A DNA stretch of 30,939 nt from contig HF986003.1 of NCBI GenBank assembly GCA_000431015.1, positions 1-30,939 of the forward strand, read 5' to 3'. Position numbers and translations under genes: made by a program. Origin of the DNA: Alistipes sp. CAG:514. GTDB taxonomy: Bacteria; Bacteroidota; Bacteroidia; Bacteroidales; UBA932. Each line of letters starts with the position of its first letter. The stretch's first letter is position 1. The notes below the pieces were generated by a model. That model saw nothing but the letters and a program-made list of their open reading frames with translations, ran no database searches and was not told where the DNA came from. Positions 1 to 6,959 of this stretch are shown in pieces.

Positions 1-1638
1 CTCGGCGAATTCGATGTCCTTGGTGGCGCGCTCCGCGAGAGCCTTGTCCTTCTTGGCAACGGAGTCGAGCCAGGTCTTGACCTGATCGAAGTTACCCTGA
101 CGGGCAGCGATGACGGCTCTGAGGTAGTCAACCTTCGCATCCTTGCAGTGAGCGGCCTTTGAAGCCTTGTCGAGCTGGTTGGTGAGGATGTAGGCAAGAA
201 CAGTGTTGTGGCAGCAGCCCTTCACGTCCTGAAGATCCTGAACGGCCTTCTCGTAGTCGCCGGTGAGGATGTCAACAACTCCCAGGTTGGCCTTTGCGGC
301 GTCTGTGCCGGCCTTCTTGAAGTTCTTGGCAGCGGTTGAGTAATCACCCTTGCGGAGAGCCACTACGCCAAGAGCGTTGGTGAGGTCAGCGTCCTTTGTC
401 AGAACGGTGGCGAATGTCTTTTCGGCATTCTTCACGTCGCCGGCGTTGAGGTAGGTGGCGGCGAGGTTGAACCTAGCCTTGTCGCTGTCGTACTTGGTGA
501 TGGCCTTGTTGTAAAGCTTTACCTGGCTGTTCAGATCCTTGGTGAGGGTGGCGGCGTGGAGGAGAGCAGGCTCGTCAAGAATGTCGCTGTTGCTCTCAAC
601 CATGTCCATGAGTTCCTCGGCGGTGTAGTTCTTGAACTCGACGTTGGCGATGAACCTTGCGCGGCGAAGCTCAGGGAGGACATCGCTCTTAAGCTCGGTG
701 TAGATGGAGGACATGTTCTTGATCTCGCTTTCACGAACGGCAGGATCGCTGTACATTGAAAGGACTCGGAGGATAAGATCCTTGTCCTCGATGTCGGAGT
801 TCTGGACGAGCTCCTGGAAGCCTTCCCAGTCCTGTCCGATGCTCTTTACCTCAGGATCGGCGACATCCTTGCCCTTCATTACCTTGTTCCAAGCCTTGTC
901 AGCTGACTTTGAACGTCTCTCTGAAAGCTTGTCGTTGAGTTTCTCGCCACCGTCAGGTGAGGCATAGGCAACGACCTCGGTACCTACGAGGGTCTTTCTC
1001 TCGTTGGCCTTGATCTCTTCAAGGGCGCTCTGGAAATCCTTGATTGACTGGCCTTTGAGCTGCTTTGACTGAACATCGGCAGAGTTGATTCTGTAGAGGA
1101 TCTGTCCTTCGGCTGTCTGCTGGAGGATGGCCTGGTAACCGTCAGCCTTGAGCGGAACCTGACCGGCAGCCTTTACAAGCATATAGGTAGTGTTGACACC
1201 GTCAGCGACCTTCTTTACAGGAAGCTTGTAGGACTTCGCCTTGTGCTTCACGATACCGCGAAGCTCAAGATGAGCCTGCTCCATACCTTCAACATAGTCG
1301 AAATGCACTTTTTCGGTAACGGTACCGCCGGCCTTGGCCACAACCTTGTAGTTGTCCTTTACCTTCTCGCCCTGGTACATGAAAGGAGTCATCTTGGCCT
1401 CTCCTCCATCATAGACAAGTACCGGGGTCACCTCAAGGATAGCCTTAGGGTGGAAGTACTTGGCCGGGTAGGTAACAGTAACTGTTGCGTCGATGTTGCC
1501 AGCGACACACTCCAGAACCGCAGGATCGCATTTTACGATCACGTTGTCAGCCAGTTCAGCCATCTTCTCGGCTGAAGAGCAGGCTACCGCTGCCATTCCG
1601 ATGATGGCTGCGGCGAAAAATTTGAGTGTCTTTTTCAT
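1..1638 (-). CDS. Lipoprotein with OmpA-like segment and C-terminal TPR-like repeats (3' end outside window)
   Basis: The reading frame is open from an ATG at 1638 to the window edge (546 codons visible). The protein begins with a lysine-rich hydrophobic signal and a lipobox-like AVAC, giving Cys20 as the probable lipidated residue. Residues about 20-175 look like beta-rich extracytoplasmic domains. Residues about 176-250 resemble an OmpA C-terminal peptidoglycan-binding fold, with an AYASPDG turn followed by LNDKLSERR. Residues about 370-546 are Ala/Lys-rich helical pairs resembling TPR repeats. Inference: an envelope lipoprotein that contacts peptidoglycan and scaffolds other proteins. The order OmpA-like then TPR is the reverse of the common Bacteroidota TPR-OmpA layout. 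The exact family is not recognised, and the true C-terminus is not visible. Confidence 0.8.
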   Translation of the reverse strand, partial: MKKTLKFFAAAIIGMAAVACSSAEKMAELADNVIVKCDPAVLECVAGNIDATVTVTYPAKYFHPKAILEVTPVLVYDGGEAKMTPFMYQGEKVKDNYKVVAKAGGTVTEKVHFDYVEGMEQAHLELRGIVKHKAKSYKLPVKKVADGVNTTYMLVKAAGQVPLKADGYQAILQQTAEGQILYRINSADVQSKQLKGQSIKDFQSALEEIKANERKTLVGTEVVAYASPDGGEKLNDKLSERRSKSADKAWNKVMKGKDVADPEVKSIGQDWEGFQELVQNSDIEDKDLILRVLSMYSDPAVRESEIKNMSSIYTELKSDVLPELRRARFIANVEFKNYTAEELMDMVESNSDILDEPALLHAATLTKDLNSQVKLYNKAITKYDSDKARFNLAATYLNAGDVKNAEKTFATVLTKDADLTNALGVVALRKGDYSTAAKNFKKAGTDAAKANLGVVDILTGDYEKAVQDLQDVKGCCHNTVLAYILTNQLDKASKAAHCKDAKVDYLRAVIAARQGNFDQVKTWLDSVAKKDKALAERATKDIEFAE

Positions 1639-1683
1639 GTTATTAATGATTAAAGATTGCATTTCATGCCACTAATAAATGTG

Positions 1684-1717
1684 CAAAGATAATTATTATT
1701 TTGTTAACTTTGTCAAA
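1684..1717 (-). promoter_or_regulatory. Bacteroidota-type promoter for the lipoprotein gene
   Basis: On the minus strand TTTG (1714-1717) is followed after 22 bases by TATCTTTG (1684-1691), matching TTTG/TAnnTTTG with a slightly long spacer. The start codon lies 45 bases further downstream. The -7 element of the opposite-strand promoter lies inside this spacer. Confidence 0.55.
1705..1712 (+). promoter_or_regulatory. -7 element of promoter for the sigma-54 activator operon
   Basis: TAACTTTG matches TAnnTTTG and lies 20 bases before the ATG at 1733. No clear -33 TTTG is seen at the expected distance. Its position argues against a longer in-frame start at 1679, because that start would lie upstream of the promoter. 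Confidence 0.45.
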
Positions 1718-1732
1718 CTCTGTGTAAATACT

Positions 1733-2986
1733 ATGGATTCACAAGAACTGCAAAGACTTAAAAACAAATACGACATCATTGGTAATGATGCCGCTCTTAA
1801 CAGAGCCCTTGAGACGGCCGTGGCCGTCGCCCCGACTGACCTCACCGTGCTTGTAACGGGCGAGAGCGGTGTCGGCAAGGAGAATATTCCAAAGATCATC
1901 CATCAAAACAGCCTCCGAAAGACTAACAAATACTTTGCCGTAAACTGCGGAGCGATACCGGAAGGGACGATAGATTCTGAACTTTTTGGTCACGAGAAGG
2001 GTTCTTTTACCGGAGCCATCGAGACGAGAAAGGGCTATTTTGAGGAAGCGGACGGCGGGACCCTGTTCCTGGACGAGATCGGCGAGCTGCCTTTGGCCTC
2101 CCAGGCGAAGCTTTTGAGAGTCCTTCAGAGCGGCGAGTTCATCAAGGTCGGCTCGTCGAAGGTACAGAAGACCGATGTCCGCGTCGTAGCGGCCACGAAT
2201 GTCAACCTTCTCTATGCCGTGGGCAAGGGCAAGTTCAGGGAGGATCTGTACTACAGGCTCAACGCCATCCAGATCCTGATGCCTTCGCTTCGTGACAGGA
2301 AGGGGGACATCTACCTGCTGTTCAGGAAGTTCACCTCGGACTTCTCGGAAAGGTACGGCATGGGTAAGGTCACTTTGACCAACGACGCGATAGATCTGCT
2401 GATAAACTACCGTTGGCCCGGGAACATCCGTCAGCTGAAGAATGTCGCCGAGACCGTGACGGCGCTGGAGTCGGAGAGGCTTTCCAGAAGTTCCGAGAGA
2501 TGTGTCGTCGATTCCGCGACATTGGCCCGCTACATGCCGAAGGAGGAGACCAGCCTTCTTCCGGTTACCGCCTCGGAAACCATTGGAAATCAGATGCCGG
2601 ACTCGGACAAGCAGATGATCATCAAGGCCATATTCGATCTCAAGCAGGAGGTTGACAGGCTGAAGGCCAGGCTGGACTCGTCCTCTTCGGATCAAGCTCC
2701 GGCGCCGCACACCGCCATCGGGCCTGTCCAAGAGCCGGAAGAGGCTGAATGGCAGGGGCTTGGCGCGCCTGTTACCCATAAGGACATCGGTAAGGTCGTG
2801 GACATAAGCGCCGAGGAGGCGAGGCCTCAGGACCTCTCATTGAAGAGGTCGAACCGCGAGATCATTGTCAAGGCGCTGGAGAAGCATGGCGGCAACCGGA
2901 AGCTCGCGGCGCAGGAGGTAGGAATCTCCGAGCGGACCCTCTACCGTTGGATAGAAAAGTACAACCTCGACACCAAGTCTGAATAG
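1733..2986 (+). CDS. Sigma-54-type AAA+ transcriptional activator with Fis-type HTH, no receiver domain
   Basis: A 417-residue AAA+ enhancer-binding activator. The Walker A motif is GESGVGKE (43-50), the sigma-54 contact loop is GSFTGA (90-95) in place of GAFTGA, and Walker B is LFLDEIGEL (111-119). A Fis-like helix-turn-helix occupies about 373-413 (NRKLAAQEVGISERTLYRW). The AAA+ domain starts almost at the N-terminus, so there is no response-receiver or PAS sensor. Control must therefore come from expression level, the linker (about 260-370) or a partner. An in-frame ATG exists at 1679, but the promoter-like element at 1705-1712 favours the start at 1733. The gene is the first of four tightly spaced genes with lptE, a TPR protein and secG, an order common in Bacteroidota, which suggests a link to envelope assembly. 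Confidence 0.9.
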   Translation: MDSQELQRLKNKYDIIGNDAALNRALETAVAVAPTDLTVLVTGESGVGKENIPKIIHQNSLRKTNKYFAVNCGAIPEGTIDSELFGHEKGSFTGAIETRKGYFEEADGGTLFLDEIGELPLASQAKLLRVLQSGEFIKVGSSKVQKTDVRVVAATNVNLLYAVGKGKFREDLYYRLNAIQILMPSLRDRKGDIYLLFRKFTSDFSERYGMGKVTLTNDAIDLLINYRWPGNIRQLKNVAETVTALESERLSRSSERCVVDSATLARYMPKEETSLLPVTASETIGNQMPDSDKQMIIKAIFDLKQEVDRLKARLDSSSSDQAPAPHTAIGPVQEPEEAEWQGLGAPVTHKDIGKVVDISAEEARPQDLSLKRSNREIIVKALEKHGGNRKLAAQEVGISERTLYRWIEKYNLDTKSE

Positions 2987-2988
2987 TA

Positions 2989-3504
2989 ATGAATATGAAG
3001 AAGTTTCTTATAGCGCTGTCTTTGCTGGCTTTCCTCGTGGCGGGGGGCTGCTCCTTTGTCCATTACTCTTTTTCCGGCACATCCATCCAGTCGGACGTCA
3101 AGACTGTGACCGTCAATTATTTTGAATATAAGGCTTTGAAGGTAAATCCTAACCTGAGCAACGACCTCACCGAGGCCATGAGGGACAAGTTCCGCAAGCT
3201 CACAAAGCTGGAGCAGGTGGAGATGGACGGGGACCTTGAGCTGCAGGGTGAGATCACCGGCTACGAAGTCAGGGCCGCCGCCGTGACCGCGAACGAGGTG
3301 GCCGCGCAGAACCGCCTGACCGTGACGGTGAAGCTGAAGTTCACGAACAGAAAGTACCCGGAGGATGACTTCGAGAAGAGTTTCTCGGCCTATTCAGACT
3401 ATGATTCGACCAATTCTCTGGATGCCGTGGAGTCCACTCTTTGTCAGGAGATAATCGAAAAGTTGGTCGAGGACATGTTTAACGCCAGTGTGGCCCAGTG
3501 GTAG
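2989..3504 (+). CDS. lptE: LptE-family LPS-assembly lipoprotein
   Basis: A 171-residue lipoprotein with signal peptide MNMKKFLIALSLL and an AGGC lipobox (Cys21). It then has the SFSGTSIQSDVKTVTV segment typical of Bacteroidota LptE. In other bacteria LptE plugs the outer-membrane LptD barrel that inserts LPS. Predicted here: a lipoprotein on the inner leaflet of the outer membrane, beta-alpha-beta in fold. There is no acidic surface-export signal after the cysteine, consistent with an inward-facing protein. ATG occurs at 2989 and again at 2995; the second is preceded by GAAT, as at several other starts here, so the start is ambiguous by two codons. It begins 3 bases after the activator stop. 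Confidence 0.85.
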   Translation: MNMKKFLIALSLLAFLVAGGCSFVHYSFSGTSIQSDVKTVTVNYFEYKALKVNPNLSNDLTEAMRDKFRKLTKLEQVEMDGDLELQGEITGYEVRAAAVTANEVAAQNRLTVTVKLKFTNRKYPEDDFEKSFSAYSDYDSTNSLDAVESTLCQEIIEKLVEDMFNASVAQW

Positions 3505-3506
3505 AA

Positions 3507-4199
3507 ATGGACGGAAGCAAGATGAGTCTCAGGTCTCTGACGATGGACCAGCTGACGGGTGTGATAAATCTCTACCCTTGGTTCGGCGCGGCCAGGAAGG
3601 AACTGTGTGCCCGGATGGCCAAGGTGGGCGGAAGCGAGTGGGGAAAGGCTCAGTACTCGGACGCGGCGTTGTACGTGGCGTCCAGAACCTTGATCTCCGA
3701 CATTGTCCGCTCCACGCGCATGGAGGACTATTCCGACAAGGATGTGGAGAGGCTGATCAAGGAATATATCAACCCGGCGGTGTCATCTCAACCGGCTCAG
3801 GGACAGGAATATTCTGATTCAGGACAATCGTCCGTGGCTGCCGGGTCTGCCGAGTCTGCGGTGGGAACGCGGGAATATTCATCCCCGCAACCAGCCGACC
3901 ATTGCCGCCCGGTGCGTGTGGCCGGTGGCGATTTCTTCTCTCCCGAGCAGTATGCCGCGGTCAGAAGGGATGAGGATAATGTCTTCTCCAATTTCAGGAC
4001 CGAGCGCTATGACGAGCCGGATGGCCGCCGATGGGAGGATCCGGAGTTGGGATTCTGCACCGAGACTTTGGCCGCGATTTACGCCGATCAAGGCTATTTT
4101 GCTGAGGCAAAGAAGATTTATTCGCGACTTATCTTGCGATATCCGGAAAAAAGTGCTTACTTTGCATCCCTTATTGAAAAATTGCAACAGGAAAATTAA
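3507..4199 (+). CDS. Hypothetical protein with C-terminal TPR-like hairpin
   Basis: A 230-residue predicted soluble protein without signal peptide or membrane segment. The N-terminal half (about 1-90) is helical, with YPWF near residue 23. A low-complexity Ser/Gln/Ala-rich linker (about 92-140) follows. The last ~45 residues form a TPR-like helical hairpin (AAIYADQGYFAEAKKIYSRL). ATG at 3507 follows the lptE stop by two bases; a GTG at 3498 would overlap lptE. The gene occupies this slot between lptE and secG in many Bacteroidota, but its function is not known to me. Context suggests an accessory role in envelope assembly or secretion; that is inference only. Confidence 0.75.
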   Translation: MDGSKMSLRSLTMDQLTGVINLYPWFGAARKELCARMAKVGGSEWGKAQYSDAALYVASRTLISDIVRSTRMEDYSDKDVERLIKEYINPAVSSQPAQGQEYSDSGQSSVAAGSAESAVGTREYSSPQPADHCRPVRVAGGDFFSPEQYAAVRRDEDNVFSNFRTERYDEPDGRRWEDPELGFCTETLAAIYADQGYFAEAKKIYSRLILRYPEKSAYFASLIEKLQQEN

Positions 4200-4210
4200 A
4201 ATTTAAGAAT

Positions 4211-4564
4211 ATGTTATTCACAGCTATTACAGTTTGCATTGTCATTGCGGCTATCCTTCTGATCATCGTCGTTCTCCTTCAGAACGGCAAGGGACAGGGA
4301 ATGGCCAGCAACTTCACCTCCGCCAACCAGACTCTTGGCGTGAGGCAGACAGCTGATTTCCTCGAGAAGTTCTCTTGGGGTCTTGTCACGTTTATTCTCG
4401 TGCTTTCGATCGTTTCATCCTTCACGACAAGGACTACCGTTTCAGGCGTTGATCTGACCGATAAGATCGAGAACACCGCCGCGCAGCCTGAATTCCCGTC
4501 AGCTCCGGTTCAGCAGGCCAATCCTGCGCAGGAGGCACCCGCAACGGATTCTTCAGCCGAGTAA
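4211..4564 (+). CDS. secG: Preprotein translocase subunit SecG
   Basis: A 117-residue protein with two transmembrane helices (about 3-23 and 56-73) flanking the conserved cytoplasmic loop LLQNGKGQGM. A Pro/Ala/Gln-rich tail follows. This is the SecG architecture; SecG assists SecYEG and SecA in protein translocation across the inner membrane. The C-terminal low-complexity extension after residue ~85 is common in Bacteroidota SecG. It is the last gene of the activator-lptE-TPR-secG set, 11 bases after the previous stop, and is followed by a hairpin terminator at 4611-4641. Confidence 0.92.
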   Translation: MLFTAITVCIVIAAILLIIVVLLQNGKGQGMASNFTSANQTLGVRQTADFLEKFSWGLVTFILVLSIVSSFTTRTTVSGVDLTDKIENTAAQPEFPSAPVQQANPAQEAPATDSSAE

Positions 4565-4579
4565 CTGACATTTTGTCAG
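4565..4579. repeat. Perfect short inverted repeat after secG
   Basis: CTGACA-TTT-TGTCAG is a perfect 6-bp stem with a 3-base loop directly after the secG stop codon. It is not followed by a T-run, so it is not a classic terminator. It may be an mRNA 3' end structure or a protein binding site for the downstream chaperone gene. Confidence 0.4.
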
Positions 4580-4610
4580 CCTTAGGGCGTTGGAACATAA
4601 TTTGACTTCT

Positions 4611-4641
4611 AACCGTCTGGTCTTCGGGCCGGACGGTTTTT
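4611..4641 (+). terminator. Rho-independent terminator of the secG operon
   Basis: A 10-bp stem (AACCGTCTGG / CCGGACGGTT, one G-T pair) with an 8-base loop, followed by a run of T. It separates the secG operon from clpB, so clpB probably has its own promoter. Confidence 0.85.
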
Positions 4642-4710
4642 GCATACCGTTCCTTGTGAACCGGTGTCAAGTCATCGGGAGCAGGTGTGCCCGAAGGACG
4701 AAAAGGAAGT

Positions 4711-6906
4711 ATGATTATGGAAAACAACAACACATCAATGCAGTTCTTGCCTAAGTTCGCCGTCAATCTTAACGAACAGGCCGCTAACGGAAAACTCGAC
4801 CCTGTCATCGGCAGGGATGAGGAGATCCGTAGGGTCCTGCAGATTCTGAGCAGGAGAACCAAGAACAATCCTATTCTTGTAGGTGAGCCGGGTGTCGGTA
4901 AGACAGCCATCTCCGAGGGCATCGCCCAGAAGATCGTGGATGGCGACGTGCCGGAGAACCTTAAGAGCAAGAAAGTATATTCATTGGACATGGGTGCCTT
5001 GATCGCCGGTGCGAAGTACCAGGGCGAGTTCGAGGAGCGTCTGAAGGGCGTTGTCAAGGAAGTCGTTGACAGCGCGGGCGAGATCATCCTGTTCATCGAT
5101 GAGATCCACACCCTTGTGGGAGCCGGCCGTTCGTCAGGAGCGATGGACGCCTCCAACATCCTGAAGCCGGCCTTGGCCAGAGGTGAGCTGAGGACAATCG
5201 GTTCGACCACACTTGACGAGTACCAGAAGTACTTTGAGACCGACAAGGCGCTTGAGAGGCGTTTTCAGATGGTTATGGTTGACGAGCCGTCTCCTGCCGA
5301 GTCGATCGCCATCCTTAGAGGCCTAAAGGAGAAATACGAGAACCATCATCGTGTAAAGATCGAGGATGACGCTTTGATCGCCGCCGTCAATCTCTCGCAC
5401 AGGTACATCACCAACCGATTCCTTCCGGACAAGGCCATTGACCTTGTGGATGAGGCCGCGTCCAAGCTGCGTCTTGAGATGAACTCCGTTCCGGAGCCTA
5501 TTGCCGAACTCAACAGCGACATCCGTCAGCTGGAGATCGAGAAAGAGGCCATCAAGCGTGAGGGCACCTCTCTGAAGTCAGAGAAGATCGAGAAGGAACT
5601 CGCTGACAAAATGGCTGAGAAAGAGAGCCTTATGAAGCGGTGGAATGATGAGAAAAGCATTCTTTCCGGTCTTCAGGAGGCACGTCAGAAGATCGAGGAC
5701 TACAAGATCGAGTCTCAGGCCGCGGAAAGGGCTGGAGATTACGGTAGGGTGGCTGAGCTTCGCTACGGCAAGATCGCCGAGGTCCAGAAGAAGATAGACG
5801 AGTTGACAAGGAGGCAGGCTGAGATCAAGGATCCGATTGTCACGGAGGCCGTCACTCCTCAGGACATCGCCGAGGTGGTGGCTAAATGGACAGGCATCCC
5901 TGTGCAGAAGATGCTTGAGAGCGAGAAGGAGAAGCTTCTGCGCATCGAGAGCGAACTGCACAAGAGGGTGGTAGGTCAGGATCAGGCCATACAGGCTGTC
6001 GCTGACGCTGTCCGCCGCAGCAGGGCCGGACTGTCCAACGAGAAGAGGCCGATCGGCTCGTTCCTCTTTATGGGTACGACCGGTGTCGGTAAGACTGAAC
6101 TGGCAAAAGCTCTCGCGGAGTTTCTGTTCAATGACGAGAACATGATCACGAGGATTGACATGAGTGAATATCAGGAACGTCACACAGTCAGCCGTCTGGT
6201 CGGCGCGCCTCCGGGATACGTCGGCTACGACGAGGGTGGACAGCTCACCGAGACCGTAAGACGCAAACCTTATTCAGTCATCCTGTTGGATGAGATCGAG
6301 AAGGCGCATCCGGATGTGTTCAACGTCCTTCTGCAGGTTCTGGACGACGGCCGTCTGACCGACAACAAGGGCCGTACTGTGGACTTCAAGAACACAATCC
6401 TTATAATGACCTCCAATGTGGGCTCGGACATCATCCAGGGCTATATGGACAGGCTTCCGGCCGTCGGAAAGCCAGGCGTTGATCCGGCCGAGGAGATGAG
6501 GGCGATCGCCACAAGGCGTGAGCTTCTTGACGAGTGCAAGAACAAGGTCATGGACGTGCTCAAGACCACGGTAAGACCGGAGTTCCTGAACCGAATCGAT
6601 GAGATCATCATGTTTGATCCGCTGACCCAGAACGACATCCGTGAGATCCTCCACATCCAGATGAGGCAGCTCCAGAACAGGCTCGCCGACGAGGGTGTAA
6701 CGATCGAGTTCACCAAGGCATTCGAGGATCACATGGTCACGACCGGCTACGATCCAGCCTATGGCGCCCGTCCGATCAAGAGATTGATGCAGCGGGAACT
6801 GGTCAACCAGCTTGCGAAGGCGATTCTGTCCGGTACCGTCCACAAGGACTCCGTCATCGAGGTCGATGCGGTCGGAGGGCAGATTGTCCTGAACAACAAG
6901 AAATAA
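4711..6906 (+). CDS. clpB: ClpB-type AAA+ disaggregase lacking the N-terminal domain
   Basis: A 731-residue Hsp100 ATPase. NBD1 has Walker A GEPGVGKT (58-65), pore loop GAKYQGEF and Walker B ILFIDEIH. A coiled-coil M domain spans about 262-365 and resembles ClpB (WNDEKS, AGDYGRVAELRYGKI). NBD2 has GTTGVGKT (455-462), pore loop GYVGYDEGG (502-510) and VILLDEIEKAHPDVF. No IGF/IGL loop for ClpP binding is seen, so it should act as a DnaK-linked disaggregase rather than a protease subunit. The ~150-residue Clp N domain of full-length ClpB is absent. The 146 bases upstream hold a terminator and no remnant, so this is a genuinely short gene. The start at 4711 follows AAGGAAG; ATG 4717 and GTG 4687 are alternatives. 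Confidence 0.93.
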   Translation: MIMENNNTSMQFLPKFAVNLNEQAANGKLDPVIGRDEEIRRVLQILSRRTKNNPILVGEPGVGKTAISEGIAQKIVDGDVPENLKSKKVYSLDMGALIAGAKYQGEFEERLKGVVKEVVDSAGEIILFIDEIHTLVGAGRSSGAMDASNILKPALARGELRTIGSTTLDEYQKYFETDKALERRFQMVMVDEPSPAESIAILRGLKEKYENHHRVKIEDDALIAAVNLSHRYITNRFLPDKAIDLVDEAASKLRLEMNSVPEPIAELNSDIRQLEIEKEAIKREGTSLKSEKIEKELADKMAEKESLMKRWNDEKSILSGLQEARQKIEDYKIESQAAERAGDYGRVAELRYGKIAEVQKKIDELTRRQAEIKDPIVTEAVTPQDIAEVVAKWTGIPVQKMLESEKEKLLRIESELHKRVVGQDQAIQAVADAVRRSRAGLSNEKRPIGSFLFMGTTGVGKTELAKALAEFLFNDENMITRIDMSEYQERHTVSRLVGAPPGYVGYDEGGQLTETVRRKPYSVILLDEIEKAHPDVFNVLLQVLDDGRLTDNKGRTVDFKNTILIMTSNVGSDIIQGYMDRLPAVGKPGVDPAEEMRAIATRRELLDECKNKVMDVLKTTVRPEFLNRIDEIIMFDPLTQNDIREILHIQMRQLQNRLADEGVTIEFTKAFEDHMVTTGYDPAYGARPIKRLMQRELVNQLAKAILSGTVHKDSVIEVDAVGGQIVLNNKK

Positions 6907-6915
6907 TGAATACGC

Positions 6916-6949
6916 AAAGGCCGGCGGGAAAAGCTCCCGCCGGCCTTTT
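6916..6949. terminator. Strong hairpin terminator between convergent clpB and S46 peptidase genes
   Basis: A perfect 14-bp GC-rich stem (6916-6929 with 6935-6948) and 5-base loop, followed by TTTT on the plus strand. It lies 10 bases after the clpB stop and 11 bases from the end of the minus-strand S46 gene, so it probably terminates both. The minus-strand T-run is short. Confidence 0.88.
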
Positions 6950-6959
6950 GCTTTGCCTG

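Noticed and set aside
1739..2779. Minus-strand open frame (346 codons) opposite the sigma-54 activator
   Set aside because: Antisense to conserved AAA+ coding sequence; no motif or signal, and such frames arise from G/C-ending codon bias.
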